From NCBI RefSeq assembly GCF_004785665.1, contig NZ_SRPJ01000006.1, forward strand, positions 1-64,000: 64,000 bases of DNA, written 5' to 3'. The notes under the pieces are model-generated. The model had not been told where the DNA came from. It did not search any database and saw only the letters and a program-made list of their open reading frames with translations. The stretch comes from Staphylococcus pragensis. GTDB taxonomy: Bacteria > Bacillota > Bacilli > Staphylococcales > Staphylococcaceae. Below, in pieces: positions 27,919 to 36,880 of the stretch (position 1 is the stretch's first letter; every line of letters starts with the position of its first letter). The translations under genes were made by a program, and so were the position numbers.

Positions 27919-29046
27919 ATGAAGAAAATAATGACTATTTTTGGAACTCGTCCTGAAGCAATCAAGATGGCGCCTTTAGTAAAAGAGTTAGAAAAAAATG
28001 AAAATCTTGAACCAATTGTTGTAATTACTGCTCAACATAGAGAGATGTTGGATAGTGTATTGCAAATTTTTGATGTTAAACCCGATCATGACTTAAATAT
28101 TATGAAAGCAAACCAAACTTTAGCTGAACTTACATCCAGAATTACCACTAAATTAGATGAAGTAATAAAAAAAGAACAACCAGACATGGTACTAGTTCAT
28201 GGAGATACAACTTCTACATTTGTAGGTGGATTAACTGCATTTTATAATCAAACGCCTATAGGTCATGTTGAAGCGGGATTAAGAACGTGGAATAAGTATT
28301 CACCATTCCCCGAGGAAATGAATCGAGTTATGGTAGGAAATCTAGCAGATTTGAATTTTGCACCAACTAATAATGCTGCAGATAATTTGAGAAATGAAAA
28401 TAAATCTGATGAAAGTATTGTAGTTACTGGTAATACTGCCATTGATGCAATGAAGACAACTATTAAAGAAGATTATCATTCAGATATTCTTCAAAAACAT
28501 AGTGATAAGAAAATTATTTTATTAACAGCTCACAGAAGAGAAAATACTGGAGAACCAATGCATAATATTTTCAAAGCAGTGAAACGACTAGTGGATGAAT
28601 ATGAAGATATTGTAGTGGTTTATCCTATGCATAAAAATCCTAAAGTTAGAGATATTGCTAGTAAGTATTTAGAAAATCATTCGAGAATTGAGCTTATTGA
28701 ACCGCTCGATGTAGTAGATTTTCATAATTTCGCAAATCAATCTCATTTAATACTGACTGATTCAGGCGGCGTACAAGAAGAAGCCCCTTCTCTAGGTAAA
28801 CCAGTATTAGTATTACGAGATACAACTGAACGTCCTGAAGGTGTTCAAGCTGGTACCCTAAAAGTAATTGGTACTGATTTTAAGTCAGTTTTAGAAGAAA
28901 CAAGAAACTTATTAGAGAATAAAGATGAATATTTAAAAATGAGCAAAGCTAGCAACCCTTATGGTGATGGTAAAGCTTCAAAACGTATTTGTGAAAATAT
29001 TGAATATTATTTTAAATTAAGAGCAGATAAGCCAACCTCTTTTTAA
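27919..29046 (+). CDS. capP: CapP, UDP-GlcNAc 2-epimerase
   Basis: Predicted GT-B-fold epimerase of 375 residues. Motifs: IFGTRPEAIKMAPL, ITAQHREMLD, LVHGDTTSTFVGG, GHVEAGLRTW, LLTAHRRENTG and LTDSGGVQEEAPSLGKPVL with RDTTERPEG. It makes UDP-ManNAc, the CapO substrate. The closely related MnaA supplies wall teichoic acid synthesis, and CapP and MnaA can replace each other in S. aureus. Confidence 0.93.
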   Translation: MKKIMTIFGTRPEAIKMAPLVKELEKNENLEPIVVITAQHREMLDSVLQIFDVKPDHDLNIMKANQTLAELTSRITTKLDEVIKKEQPDMVLVHGDTTSTFVGGLTAFYNQTPIGHVEAGLRTWNKYSPFPEEMNRVMVGNLADLNFAPTNNAADNLRNENKSDESIVVTGNTAIDAMKTTIKEDYHSDILQKHSDKKIILLTAHRRENTGEPMHNIFKAVKRLVDEYEDIVVVYPMHKNPKVRDIASKYLENHSRIELIEPLDVVDFHNFANQSHLILTDSGGVQEEAPSLGKPVLVLRDTTERPEGVQAGTLKVIGTDFKSVLEETRNLLENKDEYLKMSKASNPYGDGKASKRICENIEYYFKLRADKPTSF

Positions 29047-29119
29047 ATAAATAGATACATTTCTATACTAAGAAATTAGTATGGAAGTGTATTTATCTAA
29101 AATTTTTAGGAGAGATAAT

Positions 29120-30325
29120 ATGAAAAGTGCGATTTTTTTGACTATCAAAGAAATGGACAGTATAAATGAAACAGGAATTTATCATGATTTTATAAATGAG
29201 TTAGGTAAATACTATGATAAAGTTTTAGTTGTATCCCCAATACAAAGAAGAAATAAAAGTAAAACTCATATTAAAGAATTTAAAAATATAAATATTTTAA
29301 GAGTTAAAATTCCTAATATTACAAAAACGAATGTAATTGAAAAAGGAATAAGTACAGTATTAATTGAAAGTTTATATGATAAAGCCTTAAAAAAATTTTA
29401 TAGTAAAGAGAATTTTGACACAATATTTTATTCTACTCCACCTATTACGTTTCCAAACCTAATTAGTAATTTGAAAAAACGTAATAATGCTACCACATAT
29501 TTAATGTTGAAAGATATTTTCCCACAAAATGCTATAGATTTAAATATGTTTAAGAAAACTAGTCCTTTTTATAGCTTTTTCAGAATTAAAGAGAAAAAAA
29601 CTTATAGAATTTCTGATTATATAGGTGTTATGTCTCCGAAGAATAAAGAATTCATACTTAAACATAATAAATTTATTGATAAAAATAAAGTTCATATATT
29701 TAGAAACGCGTTATATGATACTTCAAAAGAAATTGAAATTAATAAAGAGAAATTATATACCAAGTACAACTTAAATACTAATAAAGTAACATTCATTTAT
29801 GGAGGAAATTTGGGAGCTCCACAAGGAGCAGAAAATATTAAAGAAGTAATAAAAAACTTTAATAAAGTTGAAAATGGGCAATTGGTTATTGTCGGAAGTG
29901 GAACAAAATTTGCTGAAATACAAAATTATGGAGAAAAAATTGATAATGTCCATATTTTTAATCAATTACCAAAAAATGATTACGATGAACTGTTAAAAGT
30001 TAGCGATGTAGGTTTAATCTTCTTAGATAAGAGATTTACTATACCTAATTATCCTTCTAGATTATCAAGTTATTTGATGTTAAGTAAACCAATATTAGCT
30101 ATGACTGATCCTAACACAGATATTGGCTTAGAAATAGTGAATAATCAATGTGGCTATTGGATTAATGATGGCAACGTTGATAATTTTATCGATAAAGCTG
30201 TCGAGATTTCTAATAATCATGAGTTACGAACAAAGATGGGTAATAATTCCAAATTAATGTTCAACAATTATTTTAAAATTGAAAACAACGTAAAAAATAT
30301 GATGGACTTTATTTATCGTTATTAA
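29120..30325 (+). CDS. GT4-type glycosyltransferase (CapL-like)
   Basis: Predicted glycosyltransferase of 401 residues; the ATG at 29120 follows AGGAGAG, and the longer in-frame start at 29081 lacks a site. The N-terminal part has a WbuB/CapL-type opening (FLTIKEMDSINETGIYHD), then TIFYSTPPITFPNL and LMLKDIFPQNAIDL. The C-terminal donor domain has FIYGGNLGAPQGAENI and PNYPSRLSSYLMLSKPILAM, the expected nucleotide-sugar site. Position directly before capM matches S. aureus CapL. Donor sugar unknown, probably FucNAc or ManNAcA from context. Confidence 0.85.
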   Translation: MKSAIFLTIKEMDSINETGIYHDFINELGKYYDKVLVVSPIQRRNKSKTHIKEFKNINILRVKIPNITKTNVIEKGISTVLIESLYDKALKKFYSKENFDTIFYSTPPITFPNLISNLKKRNNATTYLMLKDIFPQNAIDLNMFKKTSPFYSFFRIKEKKTYRISDYIGVMSPKNKEFILKHNKFIDKNKVHIFRNALYDTSKEIEINKEKLYTKYNLNTNKVTFIYGGNLGAPQGAENIKEVIKNFNKVENGQLVIVGSGTKFAEIQNYGEKIDNVHIFNQLPKNDYDELLKVSDVGLIFLDKRFTIPNYPSRLSSYLMLSKPILAMTDPNTDIGLEIVNNQCGYWINDGNVDNFIDKAVEISNNHELRTKMGNNSKLMFNNYFKIENNVKNMMDFIYRY

Positions 30326-30343
30326 AGTTTGCGAGGTGTAAAA

Positions 30344-30940
30344 ATGTTAAAAAGATTACTAGATATATCAGTAAGTTCAATAGGATTAATTATTTCCGCG
30401 CCAATTACATTGACTACTGCTATACTTATCTCAAAAAAACTAGGAAAACCTGTACTGTTTAAACAGATACGACCAGGAATAAATGGTAAACCTTTTGAAA
30501 TCTACAAATTTAGAACAATGACTGATGCAAGAGATGAAAAAGGTCAATTGCTTCCTAATTCTGAAAGGATGACGGATTTTGGGAGATTAGTAAGAAAAAC
30601 AAGCATCGATGAAATTCCACAACTTATTAATGTTTTAAAAGGTGATATAAGTTTAGTGGGTCCTAGACCTTTGTTAATGGAATATTTATCTCTTTACAAT
30701 GAAGAACAAAAAAAACGTCACGATGTTAAACCTGGTATAACAGGTTGGGCCCAAATAAATGGTAGAAATGCTATTTCTTGGGAACAAAAATTTAAATTGG
30801 ACGTATTATACGTCGAAAATCAATCTCTAAAATTGGATATTTATATACTTTATAAAACAATTTTAAATGTTTTAAAAAGAAAAGACATAAATGCAAGTGA
30901 GACAGTTTCTATGAAGAGATTTGAGGGAAATAAAAAATGA
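30344..30940 (+). CDS. capM: CapM, initiating undecaprenyl-phosphate sugar-1-P transferase
   Basis: Predicted monotopic membrane enzyme of 198 residues (PglC/WecP-type, small polyisoprenyl-phosphate glycosyltransferase). The ATG at 30344 follows GAGGTG. One N-terminal re-entrant helix (ISVSSIGLIISAPITLTTAI) is followed by KFRTM, SIDEIPQLINVLKGD, SLVGPRPLL and PGITGWAQINGRN, all diagnostic. It moves the first sugar phosphate of the repeat unit onto undecaprenyl phosphate. The following pglD overlaps it by 4 nt, linking it to diacetylbacillosamine-type substrates. Confidence 0.93.
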   Translation: MLKRLLDISVSSIGLIISAPITLTTAILISKKLGKPVLFKQIRPGINGKPFEIYKFRTMTDARDEKGQLLPNSERMTDFGRLVRKTSIDEIPQLINVLKGDISLVGPRPLLMEYLSLYNEEQKKRHDVKPGITGWAQINGRNAISWEQKFKLDVLYVENQSLKLDIYILYKTILNVLKRKDINASETVSMKRFEGNKK

Positions 30941-31560
30941 AAAAAGTGATATTAATAGGTAATGGGGGACATTCTAAAGTTATAGCAGATATTATTAAAT
31001 TATCTGATGATTGTAAGCTTTGTGGTTATTTAGATCAAAAATTTGAACATAAAGAAGTTTCTAATGGATTAATATATGATAGTATCAGTAATTTTAAAAA
31101 ATATGTAAAAGAATATCATTTTTTTATTGCAATAGGGAATAACAAAATTAGAAAAAAGATTTATGAAACTTTAAACTTGCCTAAAGAAAAGTATGTAACC
31201 TTAATTCATCCATCTGTTGTCATAGGTTCAGATGTACATATAGGTCATGGCACTGTTGTTATGGGAAATGCGGTTATTAATGCTAGTACAAATATTGGTA
31301 ATCAATGCATTATAAATACATTAGCAAGTGTAGGACATGATATTAATATAAATGATTTTGTCCATATCTCTCCAAACTCAACTCTTACTGGAGGATCAAT
31401 AATCAATGAAGGTACACAAATTGGAGCTGGTGCTTGCCTAATTCCATGTATACAAATTGGTAAAAATTGTTTAGTTGGAGCTGGTGCTACAGTGGTGAAC
31501 AATGTTCCAGATAATAAATTAGTCGTAGGCAGTCCAGCGAAAGTGAAAAAAGAAATCTAA
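30937..31560 (+). CDS. pglD: PglD-type UDP-amino-sugar N-acetyltransferase
   Basis: Predicted 207-residue enzyme overlapping capM by ATGA. The N-terminal PglD_N domain binds the nucleotide sugar (VILIGNGGHSKVIADIIK), and the C-terminal left-handed beta-helix has ASVGHDININDFVHISPNST with the catalytic His in VGHD. The family (PglD, NeuD) acetylates UDP-4-amino sugars with acetyl-CoA, giving UDP-2,4-diacetamido-trideoxyhexose. Together with PglE and CapD this forms a complete bacillosamine-type route. Confidence 0.88.
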   Translation: MKKVILIGNGGHSKVIADIIKLSDDCKLCGYLDQKFEHKEVSNGLIYDSISNFKKYVKEYHFFIAIGNNKIRKKIYETLNLPKEKYVTLIHPSVVIGSDVHIGHGTVVMGNAVINASTNIGNQCIINTLASVGHDININDFVHISPNSTLTGGSIINEGTQIGAGACLIPCIQIGKNCLVGAGATVVNNVPDNKLVVGSPAKVKKEI

Positions 31561-31636
31561 TGACTAATATTTGTTAGTAATAATAAACTTTTCGAATATA
31601 AAATATAATGAATTTAGATTTAAGGAGTAGATTTGA

Positions 31637-32767
31637 ATGGAAAATGAAAGAATCTTTTTATCAAGACCTCACATGGGAGGTACAGAACTTGATTATATCC
31701 ATGATGCATTTGAAAAAAATTGGGTAGCACCTTTAGGAGAAAATGTAACTGAATTTGAAAATAGCGTAAAAAATTACACTGGAATTAAATCTGCTTTAGC
31801 ATTGACAAGCGGAACAGCTGCTATTCATTTAGCTTTAATTGAGAGTGGTGTACGAAAAGGTGATGTTGTATTTTGTAGTTCATTAACTTTTAGTGCTTCG
31901 GCTAATCCAATAATTTATCAAGATGCTATACCTGTCTTTATTGATTCAGATATGGATACTTGGAACATGTCACCTATAGCTTTGCGTAAAGCGTTTGAGA
32001 AATATGCTGAAAGAGGCATCAAACCTAAAGCTGTAGTATCTGTTAATCTATATGGTCAATCTGCTAAAATGGATGAAATTAAAGAGATTTGTGATCAATA
32101 TGGTTCAATTCTTATTGAAGACGCTGCAGAATCACTTGGCGCAGAATATAAAGGAAAAAAAAGTGGTACTTTTGGTAAATTTGGTATTTACTCATTTAAT
32201 GGTAATAAAATTATAACTACTAGTGGTGGAGGTATGCTAATTTCTAATGATGAAAAAAGCATAGCACATGCGTTATTCTTATCAACCCAGTCAAGAGATA
32301 AAGCCTTACATTATCAACATAGCGAATTAGGCTTTAATTATCGATTAAGTAATATTTCTGCAGGAATAGGTAGAGGACAAATGGAAATTTTAGATCAACG
32401 TGTTAAACGTCGACGTGAAATTTTCGATAAATATAATAAAGCATTTGGTGACATTGATGGTTTTAAATTCCAACCTGAATTACCTAATTCTAGGTCAAAT
32501 CGTTGGTTAACAGCTTTAACAATTGATGAAAGTAAAACAAATTTCACCGCATTAAAATTAATAGAAACATTGCTAGAAAATAATATTGAAGCACGTCCAG
32601 TTTGGAAACCAATGCACTTGCAACCATATTTTGAGTCTTATGATTATATTGCTGAAAACAAGGATAATAGTGCATATTTATTTGAACATGGAGTATGTTT
32701 ACCTTCAGGTTCTGATATAACGAATGAACAACAAGAACGCGTAATTGAAATAATTAAAAGTTTATAA
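31637..32767 (+). CDS. pglE: PglE-type UDP-4-keto sugar aminotransferase
   Basis: Predicted PLP enzyme of 376 residues, DegT/DnrJ/EryC1 family. Visible: ALTSGTAAIHLAL, EDAAESLGA (Asp162 for the pyridine nitrogen), and SFNGNKIITTSGGG with Lys191 as the PLP lysine (family form S-x-N-x-N/D-K). It should transfer an amino group to the C4 keto group of the CapD product, giving the substrate of PglD. AGGAG precedes the ATG. Such genes are not part of the S. aureus type 5/8 locus. Confidence 0.9.
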   Translation: MENERIFLSRPHMGGTELDYIHDAFEKNWVAPLGENVTEFENSVKNYTGIKSALALTSGTAAIHLALIESGVRKGDVVFCSSLTFSASANPIIYQDAIPVFIDSDMDTWNMSPIALRKAFEKYAERGIKPKAVVSVNLYGQSAKMDEIKEICDQYGSILIEDAAESLGAEYKGKKSGTFGKFGIYSFNGNKIITTSGGGMLISNDEKSIAHALFLSTQSRDKALHYQHSELGFNYRLSNISAGIGRGQMEILDQRVKRRREIFDKYNKAFGDIDGFKFQPELPNSRSNRWLTALTIDESKTNFTALKLIETLLENNIEARPVWKPMHLQPYFESYDYIAENKDNSAYLFEHGVCLPSGSDITNEQQERVIEIIKSL

Positions 32768-32782
32768 AAAGAGTGATGATAA

Positions 32783-33727
32783 ATGAAGAAAAAATCAACA
32801 GCTTTTAAAGTAATTATTACAATTTTAATTGTATTAATTGTTCTTATTATTGCTGCAGGAATATTTGTTTTTTCGAAACTTCATTCATTGAACAATTCTA
32901 TTAATCACCCTCTTAATAGAGATCATTCCCAACTAAGACAGAAATCATTAAAAGATGGGGACCCAATGACAGTAGTGCTTTATGGTATTGATGATGATTC
33001 TAGACGACATCAAGAAAATATGGGTCAAAGAAGTGATTCGATTGTATTAATGTCTATTAATCCTAAAGATAAAAAAACTGTAATGGTAAGTGTACCCAGA
33101 GATACGCGAGCTGAAATGGTAGGTAGAAATACTACTGAAAAGATTAATCATGCTTATGCTTACGGTGGACCCAAAATGGCTGTTAATTCATTGGAAAAAT
33201 TAATGAATGTACCAGTAGATCATTACATAGCTATAAATATGGATGGTGTTAAAACAGTAGTTGATGAAATAGGTGGAGTGACTGTAGCAAGTAATGCAAC
33301 GTTTAATACTACAGATTCAAAAAAAGACTACAAATTTGAACAAGGTAAAGAATATAATATGGATGGAGAAGAAGCTTTAGCATATATGAGAAGTCGTAAA
33401 GATGAAGGGGCTGGAGGAGACGAAGGTCGTCAATTACGTCAGCAACAAGTCATTACTGCAGTAGCTAAAGAAGCATTCTCAATTAACTCTATTACTAAAT
33501 TAAATGGTATCTTTAAAGCAGCTCAAGATAACTTGAAAACTGACTTAAGCTTTGTACAGTTAAATAGTTTCAAATCTGATTACGACAAAGCTCAAGATAA
33601 TGTTGAACGTTTAACAATTGACGGGCAAAATAAAGTTGGCGACGATGGATTATATTACTTCTATCCAGATAAAAATAGCATGAATGAAGTTGAAAAGAAA
33701 ATTAAAGACAATTTAGAAATTAACTAA
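32783..33727 (+). CDS. LytR-CpsA-Psr (LCP) family cell-wall polymer ligase
   Basis: Predicted membrane protein of 314 residues, last gene of the capsule operon, 15 nt after pglE. One helix at about 9-29 is followed by the extracellular LCP domain: VVLYGIDDDSRR, QRSDSIVLMSINPKDKKTVMVSVPRDTR with conserved Asp and Arg residues, INHAYAYGGPKM, and LAYMRSRKDEGAGGDEGRQ with the Arg pair. LCP enzymes transfer undecaprenyl-linked glycopolymers to peptidoglycan; in S. aureus LcpC does this for capsule but is encoded elsewhere. Its presence here suggests a dedicated capsule ligase. Confidence 0.93.
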   Translation: MKKKSTAFKVIITILIVLIVLIIAAGIFVFSKLHSLNNSINHPLNRDHSQLRQKSLKDGDPMTVVLYGIDDDSRRHQENMGQRSDSIVLMSINPKDKKTVMVSVPRDTRAEMVGRNTTEKINHAYAYGGPKMAVNSLEKLMNVPVDHYIAINMDGVKTVVDEIGGVTVASNATFNTTDSKKDYKFEQGKEYNMDGEEALAYMRSRKDEGAGGDEGRQLRQQQVITAVAKEAFSINSITKLNGIFKAAQDNLKTDLSFVQLNSFKSDYDKAQDNVERLTIDGQNKVGDDGLYYFYPDKNSMNEVEKKIKDNLEIN

Positions 33728-33736
33728 ACATCAAAG

Positions 33737-33771
33737 AGTGCTTTATCCGATAGTGGATGAAGCACTTTTTT
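33737..33771 (+). terminator. Terminator of the capsule operon
   Basis: A 12-bp stem (33737-33748 with 33755-33766) and six T, 10 nt after the LCP stop codon. Confidence 0.88.
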
Positions 33772-33787
33772 GATATATATAAACTAA

Positions 33788-33821
33788 AAACAGGCGCTCT
33801 CACATAAGAGAGCGCCTGTTT
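33788..33821 (-). terminator. Terminator of the alkaline phosphatase gene
   Basis: A perfect 14-bp GC-rich stem (33788-33801 with 33808-33821) and a T run on the minus strand. Confidence 0.88.
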
Positions 33822-33833
33822 CAATATGAAATA

Positions 33834-35303
33834 TTATTGGTTTTGTTGGCTTGCTACGTCATTTGCGAAGAAGTCGAAGATGTTTTTAGCGCTTTGAGTG
33901 TTGTCCATGTTACCAGCGAATTTATCTTCACCAGGACCGTGTGCGTAAGTGTTTACGTCTTCACCTGTGTGGCCGTATGTAGTCCAACCAGTGTGAGATT
34001 CATCGTTAATTGGTTTTTGGATAGCATCTTGTAATTTTGTAGTTGCTTCAGCGACTTTAGGGTCTTTGTCGTCTTTAGCATTAGCTTTAGCATCTTTTAA
34101 TTCTTTCGCCGCTTCTTTAACTTTATCTAATTGGTCACTAGGGAAGTCGATTCCATAACCATCATTGATAACTTGTTCAGGGTCTTTACCTTCAGCAATT
34201 TGTTTTGTCATGTAGCTACCAGAGTGTTTCATTTTATGAATTGCTTCAGGATTCCAAACGTAGTCTTTACCTTTAGCGATTGATAAACCACCAGTTGAGT
34301 GGTCAGCTGTAGCAACAACTAAAGTATCTTTATGTGTATTTGCGTAATCGATAGCGTTTTGGAAAGCTTTTTCGAAACCGCTCATTTCTGACATAACACC
34401 AGTGATGTCGTTAGGGTGGCCAGATTTGTCGATTGACGCACCTTCTACCATTAAGAAGAAGCCTTTGTTATTTTTTTCTAATTTAGATAATGCACTATTT
34501 TCCATATCAACTAATAATGGATTTTCTTGAGGTGCATCGATTTGTAATGGCATATCTTTTTCAGAGAATAAACCTAATACTTGATCGCTTTGAGAGTTTG
34601 CTAATTCATCTTTATTAGTGACATAATCGTAACCGTCTTGTTGGAATTTCTCAGTTAAGTTACCATTTTCTTTACCGAAGTATTTAGAACCGCCACCTAA
34701 GATAACGTCTGCTTTGTGTTGGCCATTAATTTTATCGTTAAAGAATTGTTGAGCGATTTCATCTTTTTTATCACGGCTATCAACGTGAGCTGCATAAACA
34801 GCTGGAGTAGCATCAGTTACTTCGGCTGTTGTAACGATACCAGTTGATTTACCATCTTCTTTAGCTTGTTCTAATACAGATTTAACAGGATTTTTATTAG
34901 TGTCTACTGAGATAGCACCGTTATAAGTTTTGTGACCAGTTGCGAAAGCAGTACCACCTGCAGCTGAGTCAGTTACGTTTTCTTTAGGGTCGTCTGGATT
35001 TGTACGGTTTGTACCTTTTAAATATTTATCGAATGCAGTTTGATCTAATTCTTTAGTGTCTGGGTTATCTGCGAAATAACGGTAAGCTGAGTTATAAGAA
35101 GGTCCCATACCATCGCCAACCATGAAGATAACGTTTTTAGGATTTTCAGTGTTACCAAACGCGACAGCGCCATTTTCACCTTGTTGACCTTGATTTCCTT
35201 CACCCGCACCAGATGCGAATGAAACATGTGTAGTTCCCAATACAGAAGCAGCTAAAATTGAACCTGCAACAGTAGTTTTACCAAATTTGTTGATGAAACT
35301 CAT
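33834..35303 (-). CDS. Secreted alkaline phosphatase
   Basis: Predicted 489-residue phosphatase starting at ATG 35303 with a GGGGG site. Residues 1-30 are a signal peptide ending VSFA-S, and the protein is probably exported or lipid-free wall-associated. Catalytic features of the PhoA family: metal-binding VGDGMG (Asp64), the nucleophile Ser113 in VTDSAAGGTAFATG, MVEGASID, TADHSTGG and GHTGEDVNTYAHGP. It releases phosphate from organic esters and is usually induced by PhoPR under phosphate limitation; I cannot identify a pho box. Named phoB in S. aureus. Confidence 0.93.
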   Translation of the reverse strand: MSFINKFGKTTVAGSILAASVLGTTHVSFASGAGEGNQGQQGENGAVAFGNTENPKNVIFMVGDGMGPSYNSAYRYFADNPDTKELDQTAFDKYLKGTNRTNPDDPKENVTDSAAGGTAFATGHKTYNGAISVDTNKNPVKSVLEQAKEDGKSTGIVTTAEVTDATPAVYAAHVDSRDKKDEIAQQFFNDKINGQHKADVILGGGSKYFGKENGNLTEKFQQDGYDYVTNKDELANSQSDQVLGLFSEKDMPLQIDAPQENPLLVDMENSALSKLEKNNKGFFLMVEGASIDKSGHPNDITGVMSEMSGFEKAFQNAIDYANTHKDTLVVATADHSTGGLSIAKGKDYVWNPEAIHKMKHSGSYMTKQIAEGKDPEQVINDGYGIDFPSDQLDKVKEAAKELKDAKANAKDDKDPKVAEATTKLQDAIQKPINDESHTGWTTYGHTGEDVNTYAHGPGEDKFAGNMDNTQSAKNIFDFFANDVASQQNQ

Positions 35304-35518
35304 TTTTAAAAAGCCCCCTAATATGTATAAAGTAGTTGTTACATATTTATATTAAGAAACTTTATTTGATTTAAGATGATTATAAAGTTATTTTTAAGTA
35401 AAGGTATTGTAAACAATTATTAATTTGTAGAATTAATAATATTTTCCATTTGAATTAATTTCATAATCCTTTTCAGAAATAAGAAAGTGGGTTATAATAT
35501 TTATAAATAAAATAGTTC

Positions 35519-35640
35519 GTCTTATTAAGAGTGAGTGGAGGGACTTGGCCCTATGAAGCTCCAGCAACTGCGTTCATCGTGAGGTGCTAAATCCAACAGG
35601 AATTCCTGAGAGATAAGAAGATGTCTGGAAGCGCTTCTTA
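35519..35640 (+). ncRNA. SAM riboswitch (S-box leader)
   Basis: The segment has the S-box core: TTAAGAGTGAGTGGAGGGAC, TGGCCCTATGAAGC, CAGCAACTGC, GGTGCTAAATCC and GAGAGATAAG, with P1 closing between about 35519 and 35618. A hairpin that shares the P1 3' strand (35614-35620 with 35634-35640) may be the expression platform, but it has only three T after it. A TATAAT box lies at 35493-35498. A strong AAGGAGG (35643-35649) follows with no start codon in range. Confidence 0.9.
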
Positions 35641-35692
35641 TTTAAGGAGGGCTATTTTATTTACCCAATTTTTTGAAAAGGTGGTAAAACGT

Positions 35693-35863
35693 ATGGCAAC
35701 ATTAAAAGAACTATTTGAGCAATTAGACTACTGGGAGAACTATTCACCGAGAAGTTATAGTGGTGGTATGCTGCGAGTAGGTAAAATAGGAGAAGTCAAA
35801 AATCAAATCTTCAAAAGTATTACGGTTGAAGATATTAGAAAGTATATATTAAATAGGAAGTAA
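35693..35863 (+). CDS. 56-residue protein downstream of the SAM riboswitch
   Basis: The ATG at 35693 follows GGTGG by 8 nt. The product is soluble and charged, with an amphipathic start (LKELFEQLDYWENY), a middle SPRSYSGGMLRVGKIGE and a helical end (SITVEDIRKYILNRK). No membrane segment or metal motif. S-box RNAs normally control methionine or cysteine genes, so a link with sulfur metabolism is inferred from position only. The frame is open back to 35621. I do not recognise the family; a remnant of a larger gene is possible. Confidence 0.55.
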   Translation: MATLKELFEQLDYWENYSPRSYSGGMLRVGKIGEVKNQIFKSITVEDIRKYILNRK

Positions 35864-35871
35864 TTGGTTAC

Positions 35872-35903
35872 AAACCTCATCATACTGTTGTGATGGGGTT
35901 TTT
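35872..35903 (+). terminator. Terminator after the 56-residue gene
   Basis: An 11-bp stem with G-T pairs (35872-35882 with 35891-35901) and a T run. Confidence 0.82.
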
Positions 35904-36004
35904 AATATGACTCATACTGTATGCATATTCATTTTCAAGAAAAAGATGTAAAATAGAGGCTAAGTAATTAGCAAATATCATTAAAAAAATAGAGGTGAAC
36001 ACCT

Positions 36005-36169
36005 GTGATATTAATTATGTTATCTCCATTATTGATTATAGGATTTATCGCATTATCAATTAGGGAAGAAAGAAAACGTAGTAAAAAAACACAAGAGAAA
36101 AAAGCTGAAATGGAAAAAGAGAAAAACAAAATCTCAAATCCAGATTATGATGAGAAAGAAAAAGAGTAA
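36005..36169 (+). CDS. Small membrane protein with charged tail, 54 residues
   Basis: GTG start 7 nt after AGAGGTG. The first ~20 residues (ILIMLSPLLIIGFIALSI) are one membrane helix; the rest is a Lys/Glu-rich, probably helical cytosolic tail ending DEKEKE. The ribosome site lies in a short palindrome (AGGTGAACACCT, 35993-36004) that could fold over it. It sits 41 nt before braR and may be in the same transcript. Function unknown. Confidence 0.62.
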   Translation: MILIMLSPLLIIGFIALSIREERKRSKKTQEKKAEMEKEKNKISNPDYDEKEKE

Positions 36170-36210
36170 TTTACTAAAACGTAGAAATTCAGTTACGAAA
36201 GGTGAGCAAT

Positions 36211-36875
36211 ATGAAAGTTCTTATTGTGGAAGATGACTTAGTGATTGCAGAAAGCTTAGAACGTGAGCTATCTCAATGGAATTACGAAGTTGTAGTAGCG
36301 AAACAGTTTGATAATATTCTTGATTTATTTAACACCCATCAACCGCAATTGGTATTATTGGATATAAATTTACCAACGTTTAATGGCTATCATTGGTGCC
36401 AAGAAATTCGAAAGACGTCAAATGTGCCGATTATCTTCATTAGTTCACGTACGGATAATATGGATCAGATCATGGCAATTCAAATGGGCGGCGATGACTT
36501 TATCGAAAAGCCGTTTAACTTATCTTTAACCGTAGCAAAGATTCAAGCATTGCTAGACGCACGTATGATTTAGCGGTTTCCAATAATGAAATTATAGTGC
36601 GTGATTGTAAATTGATTATTGATGAAGCGACGCTTTACCATAATGATGAATCTGTGCAATTATCTTTTACGGAACTTCAAATTCTGCATATGCTATTTCG
36701 TAACGAAGGCAAATATGTCAGTCGTACGTCTCTAATTGAAAAATGTTGGGAATCAGAAAATTTCATTGATGATAATACACTTGCTGTGAATATGACACGT
36801 TTACGTAAGAAGTTACAATCGATTGGCGTAAAAGATTTGATAGAAACAAAGAAAAATGTTGGATATAAGGTGTAA
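36211..36875 (+). pseudogene. braR: BraR response regulator, frameshifted by loss of one base
   Basis: BraR with BraS senses bacitracin and nisin and activates vraDE. The ATG at 36211 follows AAAGGTGAG. The receiver domain is intact (VEDDLVIAESLE, phospho-acceptor in LVLLDINLP, FIEKPF). After IQALL, near 36555, the frame shifts and stops at 36571-36573. The rest, including RRTYDLAVSNNE and the winged-helix domain (QLSFTELQILHMLFRNEGKY, WESENFIDDNTLAVNMTRLR), continues in another frame to 36875. Adding one base gives 221 residues, the usual BraR length. The truncated product lacks DNA binding. A sequencing error is the main alternative. Confidence 0.9.
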
Positions 36876-36880
36876 GTGTT

